From Blastomussa wellsi (taxonomy: Eukaryota > Cnidaria > Anthozoa > Scleractinia > Plerogyridae), in contig OX393573.1 in assembly GCA_947652115.1 (NCBI GenBank), forward strand, positions 6,826,235-6,890,234: DNA of 64,000 bases. Direction: 5' to 3'. Positions 10,125 to 21,441 of the stretch are shown one piece after another (within the stretch, counting starts at the first letter, position 1; each line of letters starts with the position of its first letter). A program made the position numbers and the translations under genes. A model generated the notes under the pieces. The model ran no database searches and had not been told where the DNA came from. It was given only the letters and a program-made list of their open reading frames with translations.

Positions 10125-11181
10125 TTATGCGGGATTCATGTCACCACACACATGGATCCATTGGTGAGGCTCAGAACCATTGCGAATAACGGCGACCCGA
10201 TTGGCTACGAAGGTGTGGTACCGCCTTGTTTCATTTTTGACGTAACGCAATACTGCGGTGAAATCTGTCCAGAAAACGGACTGAGCGTCAATTGGAATCT
10301 CTAACTCTCTCCTGAGGACTTTGTCTTTCTTGACGGAGATGCCTGCGGCAGATAGTTCTAGGCGTGGAATCGTAATCATATCTAGTTTGTCGCGACATAG
10401 GTCCTGAAGCAAAAGGTTTAGCCGGCAACACGAAGGGTGTAGCGAAACCAAGGTGCTCTAAATAGAACTGACGACTGAAAGGATTCCTCGTCATGTGCGT
10501 GGTTTGAGCTTGACGTCCACTTTGAAGCCAAAGGTGTCTGTTTCCACACACCATTTAACACCAAGAGCTCTCTCAACGGGCAGATCATTTTTACTTTGGT
10601 CGAGAGTTTTCACCTCTTTGGCGCGCTCCTCCTCGGGAATAGTTTCCAGGACCTTGCGACTATTACCAATCCACTTCGTTGGCCTAAAACCACCTCTGGA
10701 AAGCAGAGGCCACAGGTCGTTTGCGTGTTGCGAGGCCCCTTTAACTGACGGCAAGGCATTGAGACAATAGTCCACGTAGAAATTGTTCTTAACTGTCCTC
10801 ACAACTGCTTCTGGAAAGTGTTCAGTGTTATCTTTTGCTATCTTACGCAAAGCAAAATTCGAACACGAAGGAGAATAGGCAGCTCCAAGTCCGTACACAA
10901 CCATTTAATACTCTTCTAGCTCTTTTTCTAGGTTGCCTCTAGGCCACCAGAGGAAACGACTTGATAAAACGTAGATTCATTGTCCGCCATGAGTGCATTT
11001 CTCTCTTGTCGGAATCTCAGCAGGCTGTTGTTTGGCACTGATGCTTCGCGATCTCTCAAAGGTAATCTCTCAAGACAACGGTGCTCTCCAACTCGCGAAG
11101 AAAACGGAGCTCTTCCTTTGACATCTCAGGTTTTTCATCTGTCCTGGACTCGCTAAAACCACTATCGTATAAATCTTTCAC
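10125..11181 (-). pseudogene. BEL/Pao reverse transcriptase and RNase H, broken (block L)
   Basis: The reverse transcriptase part shows SPSCSNFALRK and a catalytic box that reads FYVDYC where the family has YVDD; the second aspartate is lost through codon TAT at 10767-10769 (plus coordinates). The RNase H part (10451-10125) has ITIPRLELSAAG and FWTDFTAVLRYVKNE. The 5' part (11181-10905) is frameshifted here but open in block R. The loss of a catalytic aspartate plus the frame breaks mean no activity. Confidence 0.85.
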
Positions 11182-11731
11182 CATTTGATTAAGGGTACTG
11201 AACAGGTTCGTGGGTCAAATTCGTTTAAAATTGTGATTTTTATTGTACATAAACTGTGTGCATTTTTCTTTCTTTTACAAAAAACAGAAATCCAAAATCT
11301 TTTTTCACTCCGGTGTTATTGCGAATTTCCTTTTCTGTGTGACTCATTACGTCACACTTTAAAGGTGTCGAACTGTCAACACTGCTAGATCAAACGCGGG
11401 AATGGCTTCCAACAGAGGGAATTGCGTTGCTCACGTCGCGAACTTCTGTCGTTGCAGTACAGTTTTGGCTGGAGTTTTTGGATGGAGAGACAAAAGAACA
11501 GAAAAAAGCGAGAAACAAGTCCTTGGGTTCCAAATATAATTTGGTTTTATCAACTGGGTTGATAATGTCAATTGGCCACCGTAAAGAGATTCAGTTGCTG
11601 ACGTTTCGAGCGTTAGCCCTTCGTTCGCTCCGACGTAGGGCTAACGCTCGAAACGTCAGCAACTGAATCTCTTTGCGGTGGCCAATTGACATTGTCAACC
11701 CAGCTGATAGAACCAAATTATATTGTTATAC

Positions 11732-11776
<45 letters not shown>

Positions 11777-13009
11777 CTACTCTTGGGTTCCAAAGGCTGA
11801 TCGGTGGTACCGTAAACAGTAACCAGGGAATTTTTGCGAAACGTAGAAATGCTGGCGGAAAGCGATTGTCACAACGACCAAACGAAACACAAAATATTGC
11901 TACTAATTTGGATACTTTCCTGGGCTTCCGCAAGCAGAAAAAAAAAACAAAAAAAAAACGTCAAAGAATTCTATTGAACCAGGCGGAGATTTGGATTCCG
12001 GAATGGTGGATTCTAGGCGTTCTTTATCGGACGAATCTGTTGAAATATCACACGACAACAGCGACGAATTCAGACTATTATAAAGGAACACAAGACTGAA
12101 GAGCCGATACGCTAAAAAATACGGTACTGCTATCCAATGACTCTTAACCCAAGAATATTAGACGGTTTTTCCTGTATGCCCCGGTACACAGACAGAAAAG
12201 AAGGATAACAAACAAATATTTTATAGATGCGTGCTACATACCCTGCTTCCCACATTTCGGAGAGCACGCTTTCCCGATCGGCGGCTTGCTCACGATTTTC
12301 GTTCGCCTTTTTTGAAGCCCTAGTACTCTTTGGTGATCTTTTTCCTCTTACTGGGCCGGAAAATGTTCAGTGTTTTCCCCATCGCGGTCAAAACCCGCAA
12401 GAAATTACCACATTATAATCCTGCCTCAGGATTGTCGGCAAAGGATACTATGATCTTGAAATAATATCTACCACCACTTTCGAATTCCAGCGAGTTTCGC
12501 GAGATTGAACCTGATTGGTACATTATGGTGATAAACCGGAAAACCACTCCCCGTAGGAGTGCTATGTTTACGAAACTTTCTTTGCCGTATTTCGCGGCAA
12601 AATTTTTCGTGAAGTTTGAAATCTTTGAGCGGCTAGTTTGCATATGAGAATTAATCGTAGAGGAGTGAAAGTTTGCTCAATGGTAGATGAATCCCTCTTC
12701 TCCAAAAATGTGTCGGGCTTTAGCTTAGTTGTTTTTCGTTTTGAAGATATAAGTCCAAATGCTGTGCCAATCCGAGAAAAGTACTTGAACAAACTTTGAA
12801 TTATAATAACTTTTTTAAGTGCTGATCTAACGATTCCCCGATCGACACCCTTTTAAAGCCAAACATGTGCTGAGTGTCATGCAGTCATTGTTTACTTCGA
12901 AGGGCCAAAATCCGACGCGAGTTTGCCGCACTTATAAACCTTGTTCTATTTGCATTTAACAGACTGCAGCTTCTCTTGTATTTAATTTCACCAGTTTAAA
13001 ACATTTCTA
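11182..13009. other. Non-BEL block interposed between protease and reverse transcriptase (L)
   Basis: About 1.8 kb of sequence unrelated to BEL proteins splits the pol region at the same place in both L and R, so it inserted before the blocks separated or belongs to an older mosaic. It holds the inverted Penelope-like dimer 11535-11781 and coding-like scraps on both strands: a plus-strand Ser/Asp/Glu-rich run around 11970-12075 and a minus-strand basic run around 12255-12385. In L the latter is closed by a stop codon that R lacks. No family is recognised. Confidence 0.5.
11535..11781. mobile_element. Penelope-like inverted dimer (P2, block L)
   Basis: Two copies of the 3' part of the Penelope-like repeat face each other, giving a near-perfect palindrome with its centre near 11627. 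The insert is flanked by the 13-bp target duplication CTTGGGTTCCAAA (11522-11534 and 11782-11794). The same insert with the same flanks is in block R (49162-49408), so it predates the L/R split. Inverted repeat arrangements are common for Penelope-like elements. Confidence 0.7.
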
Positions 13010-13903
13010 CTACGTTCGTGGTTCTATAATCTTTAAATTAATGTATAGGTTTAGGCACTTCCCACAAATTACGCGCGCGTGAGGACCTTTTTGCGTAAAG
13101 CACCCGCGAACCTGTTCAGTAACCTTAAGTTTAGGGTCGGCCTTTACAAAGAAACTGGTTGCACGTGGGTCCTCGTGATGACGCCCCAAAGGACCATTAA
13201 CCATCCACCCGATACTTGTTCGTGAGGCATAAGGGCCACCATCTACATTGTGCTTAACTTCCAAACAATCGAAGACTGCAGGGATATCACAAGCTATGAG
13301 AAGACCAATTTCAGCATCTACTTCAGGTACAAGTGAGGCCATTGGTCGACATCGCTTTGAGTGGGTATGTCCTCCTTTGAGATAGGAATCTCTGGTCTTG
13401 TGTACAACGCTGGGAGGTCGATGGAAATGTTCTCGTCCAGATCGGAAATGACAAGATCTTTCACAACGAAGCTGTCGGAAAGACTATCTTTCTTTTCTAA
13501 GGTTGTTAAAGAAATCTGGGTTCTTGCGCCATTGACGCCCAGCTGTCTCATTAAGGACTCTGTGTAAAATGGTTGATGAACTACCACTGTCTAGAAATGC
13601 GTAAGTAATTACGGGTGAGCTTGCTGCCCTCAGCCAAACTTTAACAGGAACAATAGTCATGCCTATTTTCGAGCGGAACAGGTTCACCATTGCGTTACGA
13701 ACGTGCGTGGGCTCCTCGCGCGGTGACGTTGACTCCTCGTGCAGTGACGTGGACTCCTCGTGCGGTGACGTGGACTCCTCGCGAGGCAAAGTACTTTCTG
13801 CGGGAATTTCAGCTTGTCGCGTTCGATTGGCCGTGTTTGTATGAAGGAGTGTCAGATGTTTCTTGCCAAAGTTGGCGACTGTACATGTTTTCCTTCCAAA
13901 CAA
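13010..13903 (-). pseudogene. BEL/Pao aspartic protease region, frameshifted (block L)
   Basis: The protease signature AFLDSGSSST lies at about 13577-13600 (minus strand), with the D-S-G triad typical of retroelement aspartic proteases. Upstream, near 13710-13793, a 21-bp tandem repeat encodes EESTSPH-type units four times. Downstream is a region with EIGLLIACDIP and GWMVNGPLGR, which belongs to the DUF1758-type segment of BEL polyproteins. In L the frame is broken into three; in R the same stretch is one open frame of 241 codons. Confidence 0.85.
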
Positions 13904-15000
13904 CCAAAGAAGGGTTTCAATCTCAAGAATTGTATCCGGTCCGGATAGAGTAGGCGTCTAAGGGCCTCACAGGTTTCTTGGGCGTGCCCAGAGTTACAGT
14001 AGGAACACGAGACATCCTCAGTCCAGGAGGTTAGACCAGCAGGAGGTGGCACTTTAGGAGGTGGGCCTTGGCCACTACCCACATGTGCAGCAAGACTTGT
14101 CGTTCTTCCATCAGATTTGCCTTGCAAACGACTGCTTCGCGTATCCTTCTTTTCCTGCTTGGAATACGGGATGGGACGTTACTCTTGCTTCATTGTCAAG
14201 GTGGCGGAATTTAACAGACCATTTCTAAGTCTCCATGATCTGTTCGACTAAACGGCGCCATGAACGGATGGCGATGGACCACTTTCTCCGAGCTGCCCAG
14301 TTTTTTACTTGGCATCCGACGATGGAATCGTTTTCTCACTTTTCCCGTGTTCAGAACTTGAAGGAATCGGTACAAACGAACGCGTAATGGCTTCCATAAC
14401 TGAAGCTAATAAAACTTTTTCCTTGGCCTAACACTTTTTTTTGCAATTTCGGTTACCAGCGTTAAGCGGCCTTGCTCTTTCTGCAGGCGAAACTTTTGTT
14501 CCTCCAATGATTGCCGCTTCTTATTATTTTCTTATTATTGTATATTACGGCATAATAGCCCCGTATAGAGGAGTCGTAATAAAGTTATCTGTTATCTGTT
14601 ATCTGTTTTCTTAAAAGCAGCCGCTTCAGCTTTGAGTTCTGCGATGCGTGCAGCTTCCTTTGCCCTTGCAATTGACAACGAGATACTACCGCTTTTATGC
14701 GAACAACTACGACTCGAACGCCGATATCCTCTTGTTGACCACTAAGAAGTTACACGAGAGCCAATCCTGACTAATGGAGTCCCTTGGGCTGATTTGCGAG
14801 TTTAATCTGAGAATTTCTTCTGAGCTTTCAATCCAACGTTGCAAGGAAACGGAATAAAATTGTTCTTGGCACTTAAGTACAGTAGCTTCATCCTGGAAGT
14901 TGTTTACTCGGCATCCTAGAGCGAGTGCCAACACGATCGCCTGGACCTTCAGACACATTGTCGCTTCCATCCATTGCACCCTCACGCAAAACTCTACCAT
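13852..15000 (-). pseudogene. BEL/Pao gag remnants (block L)
   Basis: From high to low coordinates: a charged alpha-helical run with SIARAKEAARIAELKAEAAA (about 14710-14615), a second helical run EEQKFRLQKEQGRL (about 14515-14455) and a zinc knuckle CSYCNSGHAQETC (about 13970-14010). These match the coiled coil and CCHC knuckle of BEL gag. A short insert (about 14520-14610), ending in two to three TTATCTG units like the 3' tail of a LINE, splits the two helical runs. Much of the central gag is missing, and stops are frequent. Confidence 0.65.
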
Positions 15001-15194
15001 TTTAAACTATGTAATTGCCAAAGCGAATTCTCGGGCCAACGGATGAATTAAACGTTCGGACTTTCACAGAACTTTATTACAAACCATCTTGACTTGAAGA
15101 CCAGAATTTTGAATCGAAACTGCAAACATAACAAAAACACGAGACTAAAAACGTGCAATACTGCGTAAAAGCAACAAAAAAATAAACCGAAAAC

Positions 15195-15330
15195 TACAAT
15201 TACAAAAGGAAAGTAAACTTACATTGGGTATGGCACGGTGGCCCGAAGAGATAGACTATGATACTCCGAATGGGTTACTTCACGATGTGTGAAGAAATGC
15301 GTAAGTAAGAAACTCTGCACAGAATCTACA
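15195..15330 (-). repeat. LTR-like repeat, high-coordinate end of BEL copy L
   Basis: This is the partner of 8100-8215, in the same orientation, and would be the 5' LTR of the minus-strand element. It contains extra bases (ACATTGGGT, GTAAGTAA) not found in its partner. Confidence 0.5.
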
Positions 15331-15682
15331 GGCAATGCGATAGCCGGTTTTCTGATGTTCTGAAAGGGAGAAATGCGAAGGAAACTCAGTGTCACTTACT
15401 GCATCAAACGGGAACATTTGTTTTCTTTTTTTATCCGGGGGCATCTTCTTTGTTCCTCTATATCATCGATCCTGGACATATTTTCTTAAAAAGAGCCTTT
15501 CGGTCTTCCAAGGAGTTCTTCGCTTCCGCCATGGAAAAAACCACATCGAGTACCGCCAGTTGTTTAGCTTCTCATACATTTACCAAACGAACAATTTACG
15601 GCCAAATAATCTCGTGAATGTTAAGAACGGTGTTAAAGAAATAGCTGTCAAACAATCCAGATGATCTACTACATATATACAT

Positions 15683-15913
15683 ACACCCCTCTGTAACAGA
15701 CCCACTGAAACCCTACCCAGGGGATTATTTTCCCCTACCCAGCGGAAATTTAGTCTCCCCAGTACCCAGTGAATATTTTGATTTTGCCCAGTGGCTGTGC
15801 GGTGTGCCCCACAGAAAACGAGAGGACCCAGTGGCAAATTAGCCAACCCGATGACTTTTTCCCGAAAACCCAGTGAGGATAAATGTTCCACTGGGTCTGT
15901 TACAGAGGGGTGT
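15683..15913. mobile_element. MITE with ACACCCC ends (block L copy)
   Basis: Terminal inverted repeats of about 22 bases begin ACACCCCTCTGTAACAGACC and end with the reverse complement; flanks repeat ATACAT on both sides, although within a CATA-rich context. The inside is CCCAGT-rich and encodes nothing. The satellite array starts within a few bases of its right end. A near-identical copy ends block R (53246-53452), and a decayed fragment lies at about 59041-59127. Confidence 0.75.
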
Positions 15914-15918
15914 ATACA

Positions 15919-17760
15919 TATGACTGGATTTATGTAAACGGGGTCAAAGGAAATTGTGAGCGAAACACCTGCGAAGCTGTATTTTCTCGCCAAAAGCGGT
16001 TGTTTTATCGCCAGAAACTCTCTCCAATGTCGACGCTATAAAATTTAAAAGGATTGGCAGCTTCTATTCTCCTTGGTGACTCACTTATCCGAAAGTTCAG
16101 TGCTAGTATTACTGTTATTGTTACTCTGTCTTGATTCAACAGAATTCGGTTAGGCAAAGTTGACATGACACTATAGTTCTGAAGGCATCTTTTCGCAAGG
16201 ACTCACGGTGTCAATGGGCACTATTCTGAACTCAAATCAACGCAAATTAATCTAACCTATGTCTTTTTTGGAGCAAGGAGATTGTAGTTTGGGCATAACA
16301 ACAAAATCACGAAGTCTACTAATTCAATTAAATTATTATTTACAACATAAAAATTAATGGCATCACAGACTTCAAAATTTCCAGCGCAAGAGTTGACCCG
16401 GCAAGCCATGCATGGTCTCAAATGATCTGAGGAATAGTGTGTAATATCAAGGATTCGCTTGATTTTTAGGCAGCTCCGGATTAAAGCTGAGCAATGTACT
16501 TTGATTAGTGACCCGCACATGGTTCATGTCGGTCAGCGACCGGAAACTACGCTTCCGAACTGAACAAATCGCCGTTTAGATCAGCGGAAAACCGATCTGG
16601 CACTTCTACCTAGCGGCAAAATCTCCATAAAAAAAAGCATGAACATGAATCAATCGTACTCACATTAAATAGGGCTCTGTAATTCCACGCTATTCCTCGG
16701 TTTTCCCACACAGCTAGCCATTTTCTAGGAAATTGAATGCAATCGCCCGGATGTAACGAAATTTTTTTGCGCGGGACACAATACTACCAAAATTAGAGCA
16801 GAATTTTTCTAAGTCTTTCGCCACAGAATAGTTCCAGCCACATATCGGCATGGCCGCCTTCGAATCACCCGTCAAGTCCGGTAGGGAGACCTATTTGGTG
16901 TGGCGAAGGACTTTTTGCCGTCTAAAGCAAGCACCTCACTATCCCGCCTCGCACAAGTCATAACGAGTTGTTCAAGTTCACCCGTTAGAGCTTTGTTTAA
17001 GGAAAGATAATAGCCGACGCTTAGATTGCAAATCGTTGGACTTCCACCTTCATTGGACTTAATGATGTCCTCCGGCAAACTTCCTTTAGACGGCAGGATT
17101 GGTAAACCTACAGATCAGCTACCGCGCGGTGTCAAAAATTCAAACCGATGTACTCATCGAGCTGGGGCCTGGGTAAAAATGGCCAAAAATAACGGGTGGG
17201 GTGCGGGAGGGAGGGGGGGGGGGGGAGTGGGCTACAGTAAAATGTACCAGACATCACGAATTTGGCATGGGAACATTATGAAGGGTAAGATTTCATGCAA
17301 AGAGTGGCCAATAGTCACCGACGGTTACTTAGCAAAACAAACAAAATAGATCGAAATCTCATACATTTCCTCTATTGCCTCAAGCCCCTTTTTTGCTAAA
17401 TCAAGACAGATTATTAATATTATTATTATCATTATTATTACTATTATTACTAACATTGCTATTATTATTATGGATTTTCTTTTCGCTCCCTTTCTGACCC
17501 GATTTCTACGCCTAATTAACATGCCTAACAAGTCTTCATCCATACAACGTGAGAAGGGGGTCATTAATTCTTTGACATCGTTTTCATAAATCCAGTTATA
17601 TGATGCAGTGTTTCGGACACAAGGCCTAGTTTTGTCAGAATGCATTGAAAAAAACTATTGCAACCGGAGAAGCCTATTTTAGACTTTTTCTAGTCAGCTG
17701 GTCTGGAAATATGCAATCTTTAGCCCCTTTACAGTCAGTTGGTCTTGTAATATGGCATTT
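15919..17760 (+). repeat. Satellite unit 1, haplotype A
   Basis: 1842 bases with a 13-G run. The diagnostic bases are C at 16346, G at 16414 and C at 16492. Its left edge follows the MITE duplication ATACAT directly. Confidence 0.95.
16037..16043 (+). promoter_or_regulatory. TATA-like box in each satellite unit
   Basis: TATAAAA lies 118 bases into the unit and recurs unchanged in every unit. About 70 bases downstream is a hydrophobic frame VLVLLLLLLCLDSTEF followed by a stop, resembling a signal peptide but lacking an ATG. This could be a real pol II promoter or chance; nothing proves transcription. Confidence 0.25.
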
Positions 17761-19601
17761 TATGACTGGATTTATGTAAACGGGGTCAAAGGAAATTGTG
17801 AGCGAAACACCTGCGAAGCTGTATTTTCTCGCCAAAAGCGGTTGTTTTATCGCCAGAAACTCTCTCCAATGTCGACGCTATAAAATTTAAAAGGATTGGC
17901 AGCTTCTATTCTCCTTGGTGACTCACTTATCCGAAAGTTCAGTGCTAGTATTACTGTTATTGTTACTCTGTCTTGATTCAACAGAATTCGGTTAGGCAAA
18001 GTTGACATGACACTATAGTTCTGAAGGCATCTTTTCGCAAGGACTCACGGTGTCAATGGGCACTATTCTGAACTCAAATCAACGCAAATTAATCTAACCT
18101 ATGTCTTTTTTGGAGCAAGGAGATTGTAGTTTGGGCATAACAACAAAATCACGAAGTCTACTAATTCAATTAAATTATTATTTACAACATAAAAATTAAT
18201 GGCATCACAGACTTCAAAATTTCCAGCGCAAGAGTTGACCCGGCAAGCCATGCATGGTCTCAAATGATCTGAGGAATAGTGTGTAATATCAAGGATTCGC
18301 TTGATTTTTAGGCAGCTCCGGATTAAAGCTGAGCAATGTACTTTGATTAGTGACCCGCACATGGTTCATGTCGGTCAGCGACCGGAAACTACGCTTCCGA
18401 ACTGAACAAATCGCCGTTTAGATCAGCGGAAAACCGATCTGGCACTTCTACCTAGCGGCAAAATCTCCATAAAAAAAAGCATGAACATGAATCAATCGTA
18501 CTCACATTAAATAGGGCTCTGTAATTCCACGCTATTCCTCGGTTTTCCCACACAGCTAGCCATTTTCTAGGAAATTGAATGCAATCGCCCGGATGTAACG
18601 AAATTTTTTTGCGCGGGACACAATACTACCAAAATTAGAGCAGAATTTTTCTAAGTCTTTCGCCACAGAATAGTTCCAGCCACATATCGGCATGGCCGCC
18701 TTCGAATCACCCGTCAAGTCCGGTAGGGAGACCTATTTGGTGTGGCGAAGGACTTTTTGCCGTCTAAAGCAAGCACCTCACTATCCCGCCTCGCACAAGT
18801 CATAACGAGTTGTTCAAGTTCACCCGTTAGAGCTTTGTTTAAGGAAAGATAATAGCCGACGCTTAGATTGCAAATCGTTGGACTTCCACCTTCATTGGAC
18901 TTAATGATGTCCTCCGGCAAACTTCCTTTAGACGGCAGGATTGGTAAACCTACAGATCAGCTACCGCGCGGTGTCAAAAATTCAAACCGATGTACTCATC
19001 GAGCTGGGGCCTGGGTAAAAATGGCCAAAAATAACGGGTGGGGTGCGGGAGGGAGGGGGGGGGGGGAGTGGGCTACAGTAAAATGTACCAGACATCACGA
19101 ATTTGGCATGGGAACATTATGAAGGGTAAGATTTCATGCAAAGAGTGGCCAATAGTCACCGACGGTTACTTAGCAAAACAAACAAAATAGATCGAAATCT
19201 CATACATTTCCTCTATTGCCTCAAGCCCCTTTTTTGCTAAATCAAGACAGATTATTAATATTATTATTATCATTATTATTACTATTATTACTAACATTGC
19301 TATTATTATTATGGATTTTCTTTTCGCTCCCTTTCTGACCCGATTTCTACGCCTAATTAACATGCCTAACAAGTCTTCATCCATACAACGTGAGAAGGGG
19401 GTCATTAATTCTTTGACATCGTTTTCATAAATCCAGTTATATGATGCAGTGTTTCGGACACAAGGCCTAGTTTTGTCAGAATGCATTGAAAAAAACTATT
19501 GCAACCGGAGAAGCCTATTTTAGACTTTTTCTAGTCAGCTGGTCTGGAAATATGCAATCTTTAGCCCCTTTACAGTCAGTTGGTCTTGTAATATGGCATT
19601 T
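17761..19601 (+). repeat. Satellite unit 2, haplotype A
   Basis: 1841 bases with a 12-G run and diagnostic bases C, G, C as in unit 1. Confidence 0.95.
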
Positions 19602-21441
19602 TATGACTGGATTTATGTAAACGGGGTCAAAGGAAATTGTGAGCGAAACACCTGCGAAGCTGTATTTTCTCGCCAAAAGCGGTTGTTTTATCGCCAGAAA
19701 CTCTCTCCAATGTCGACGCTATAAAATTTAAAAGGATTGGCAGCTTCTATTCTCCTTGGTGACTCACTTATCCGAAAGTTCAGTGCTAGTATTACTGTTA
19801 TTGTTACTCTGTCTTGATTCAACAGAATTCGGTTAGGCAAAGTTGACATGACACTATAGTTCTGAAGGCATCTTTTCGCAAGGACTCACGGTGTCAATGG
19901 GCACTATTCTGAACTCAAATCAACGCAAATTAATCTAACCTATGTCTTTTTTGGAGCAAGGAGATTGTAGTTTGGGCATAACAACAAAATCACGAAGTCT
20001 ACTAATTCAATTAAATTATTATTTACAATATAAAAATTAATGGCATCACAGACTTCAAAATTTCCAGCGCAAGAGTTGACCCGGCAAGCCATGCATTGTC
20101 TCAAATGATCTGAGGAATAGTGTGTAATATCAAGGATTCGCTTGATTTTTAGGCAGCTCCGGATTAAAGCTGAGAAATGTACTTTGATTAGTGACCCGCA
20201 CATGGTTCATGTCGGTCAGCGACCGGAAACTACGCTTCCGAACTGAACAAATCGCCGTTTAGATCAGCGGAAAACCGATCTGGCACTTCTACCTAGCGGC
20301 AAAATCTCCATAAAAAAAAGCATGAACATGAATCAATCGTACTCACATTAAATAGGGCTCTGTAATTCCACGCTATTCCTCGGTTTTCCCACACAGCTAG
20401 CCATTTTCTAGGAAATTGAATGCAATCGCCCGGATGTAACGAAATTTTTTTGCGCGGGACACAATACTACCAAAATTAGAGCAGAATTTTTCTAAGTCTT
20501 TCGCCACAGAATAGTTCCAGCCACATATCGGCATGGCCGCCTTCGAATCACCCGTCAAGTCCGGTAGGGAGACCTATTTGGTGTGGCGAAGGACTTTTTG
20601 CCGTCTAAAGCAAGCACCTCACTATCCCGCCTCGCACAAGTCATAACGAGTTGTTCAAGTTCACCCGTTAGAGCTTTGTTTAAGGAAAGATAATAGCCGA
20701 CGCTTAGATTGCAAATCGTTGGACTTCCACCTTCATTGGACTTAATGATGTCCTCCGGCAAACTTCCTTTAGACGGCAGGATTGGTAAACCTACAGATCA
20801 GCTACCGCGCGGTGTCAAAAATTCAAACCGATGTACTCATCGAGCTGGGGCCTGGGTAAAAATGGCCAAAAATAACGGGTGGGGTGCGGGAGGGAGGGGG
20901 GGGGGGAGTGGGCTACAGTAAAATGTACCAGACATCACGAATTTGGCATGGGAACATTATGAAGGGTAAGATTTCATGCAAAGAGTGGCCAATAGTCACC
21001 GACGGTTACTTAGCAAAACAAACAAAATAGATCGAAATCTCATACATTTCCTCTATTGCCTCAAGCCCCTTTTTTGCTAAATCAAGACAGATTATTAATA
21101 TTATTATTATCATTATTATTACTATTATTACTAACATTGCTATTATTATTATGGATTTTCTTTTCGCTCCCTTTCTGACCCGATTTCTACGCCTAATTAA
21201 CATGCCTAACAAGTCTTCATCCATACAACGTGAGAAGGGGGTCATTAATTCTTTGACATCGTTTTCATAAATCCAGTTATATGATGCAGTGTTTCGGACA
21301 CAAGGCCTAGTTTTGTCAGAATGCATTGAAAAAAACTATTGCAACCGGAGAAGCCTATTTTAGACTTTTTCTAGTCAGCTGGTCTGGAAATATGCAATCT
21401 TTAGCCCCTTTACAGTCAGTTGGTCTTGTAATATGGCATTT
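19602..21441 (+). repeat. Satellite unit 3, haplotype B
   Basis: 1840 bases with an 11-G run. The diagnostic bases are T, T, A at the three variable sites. Confidence 0.95.

Larger units (their letters stand above)
7990..15330 (-). mobile_element. BEL/Pao LTR retrotransposon, decayed copy (block L)
   Basis: Reading from high to low coordinates, recognisable pieces come in the BEL order: gag coiled coil, CCHC-type knuckle, aspartic protease, reverse transcriptase, RNase H, integrase. The flanking LTR-like repeats (about 8100-8215 and 15195-15330) are in direct orientation and look about 85-90% alike by eye. Frames are broken many times and about 1.8 kb of unrelated DNA sits between protease and reverse transcriptase. 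The sister copy in block R (about 45870-52910) is better preserved. The copy is non-functional. Confidence 0.8.

Noticed and set aside
13659..13953. Plus-strand frames rich in TPRAVTWTP
   Set aside because: They are antisense to the EESTSPH repeat of the BEL protease region.
16257..17645. Three minus-strand frames repeated in each satellite unit
   Set aside because: There is no recognisable domain, one frame depends on an ATT microsatellite giving a poly-isoleucine run, and the three unit variants are all amino-acid changes. One frame (16872-17078) lacks an ATG.
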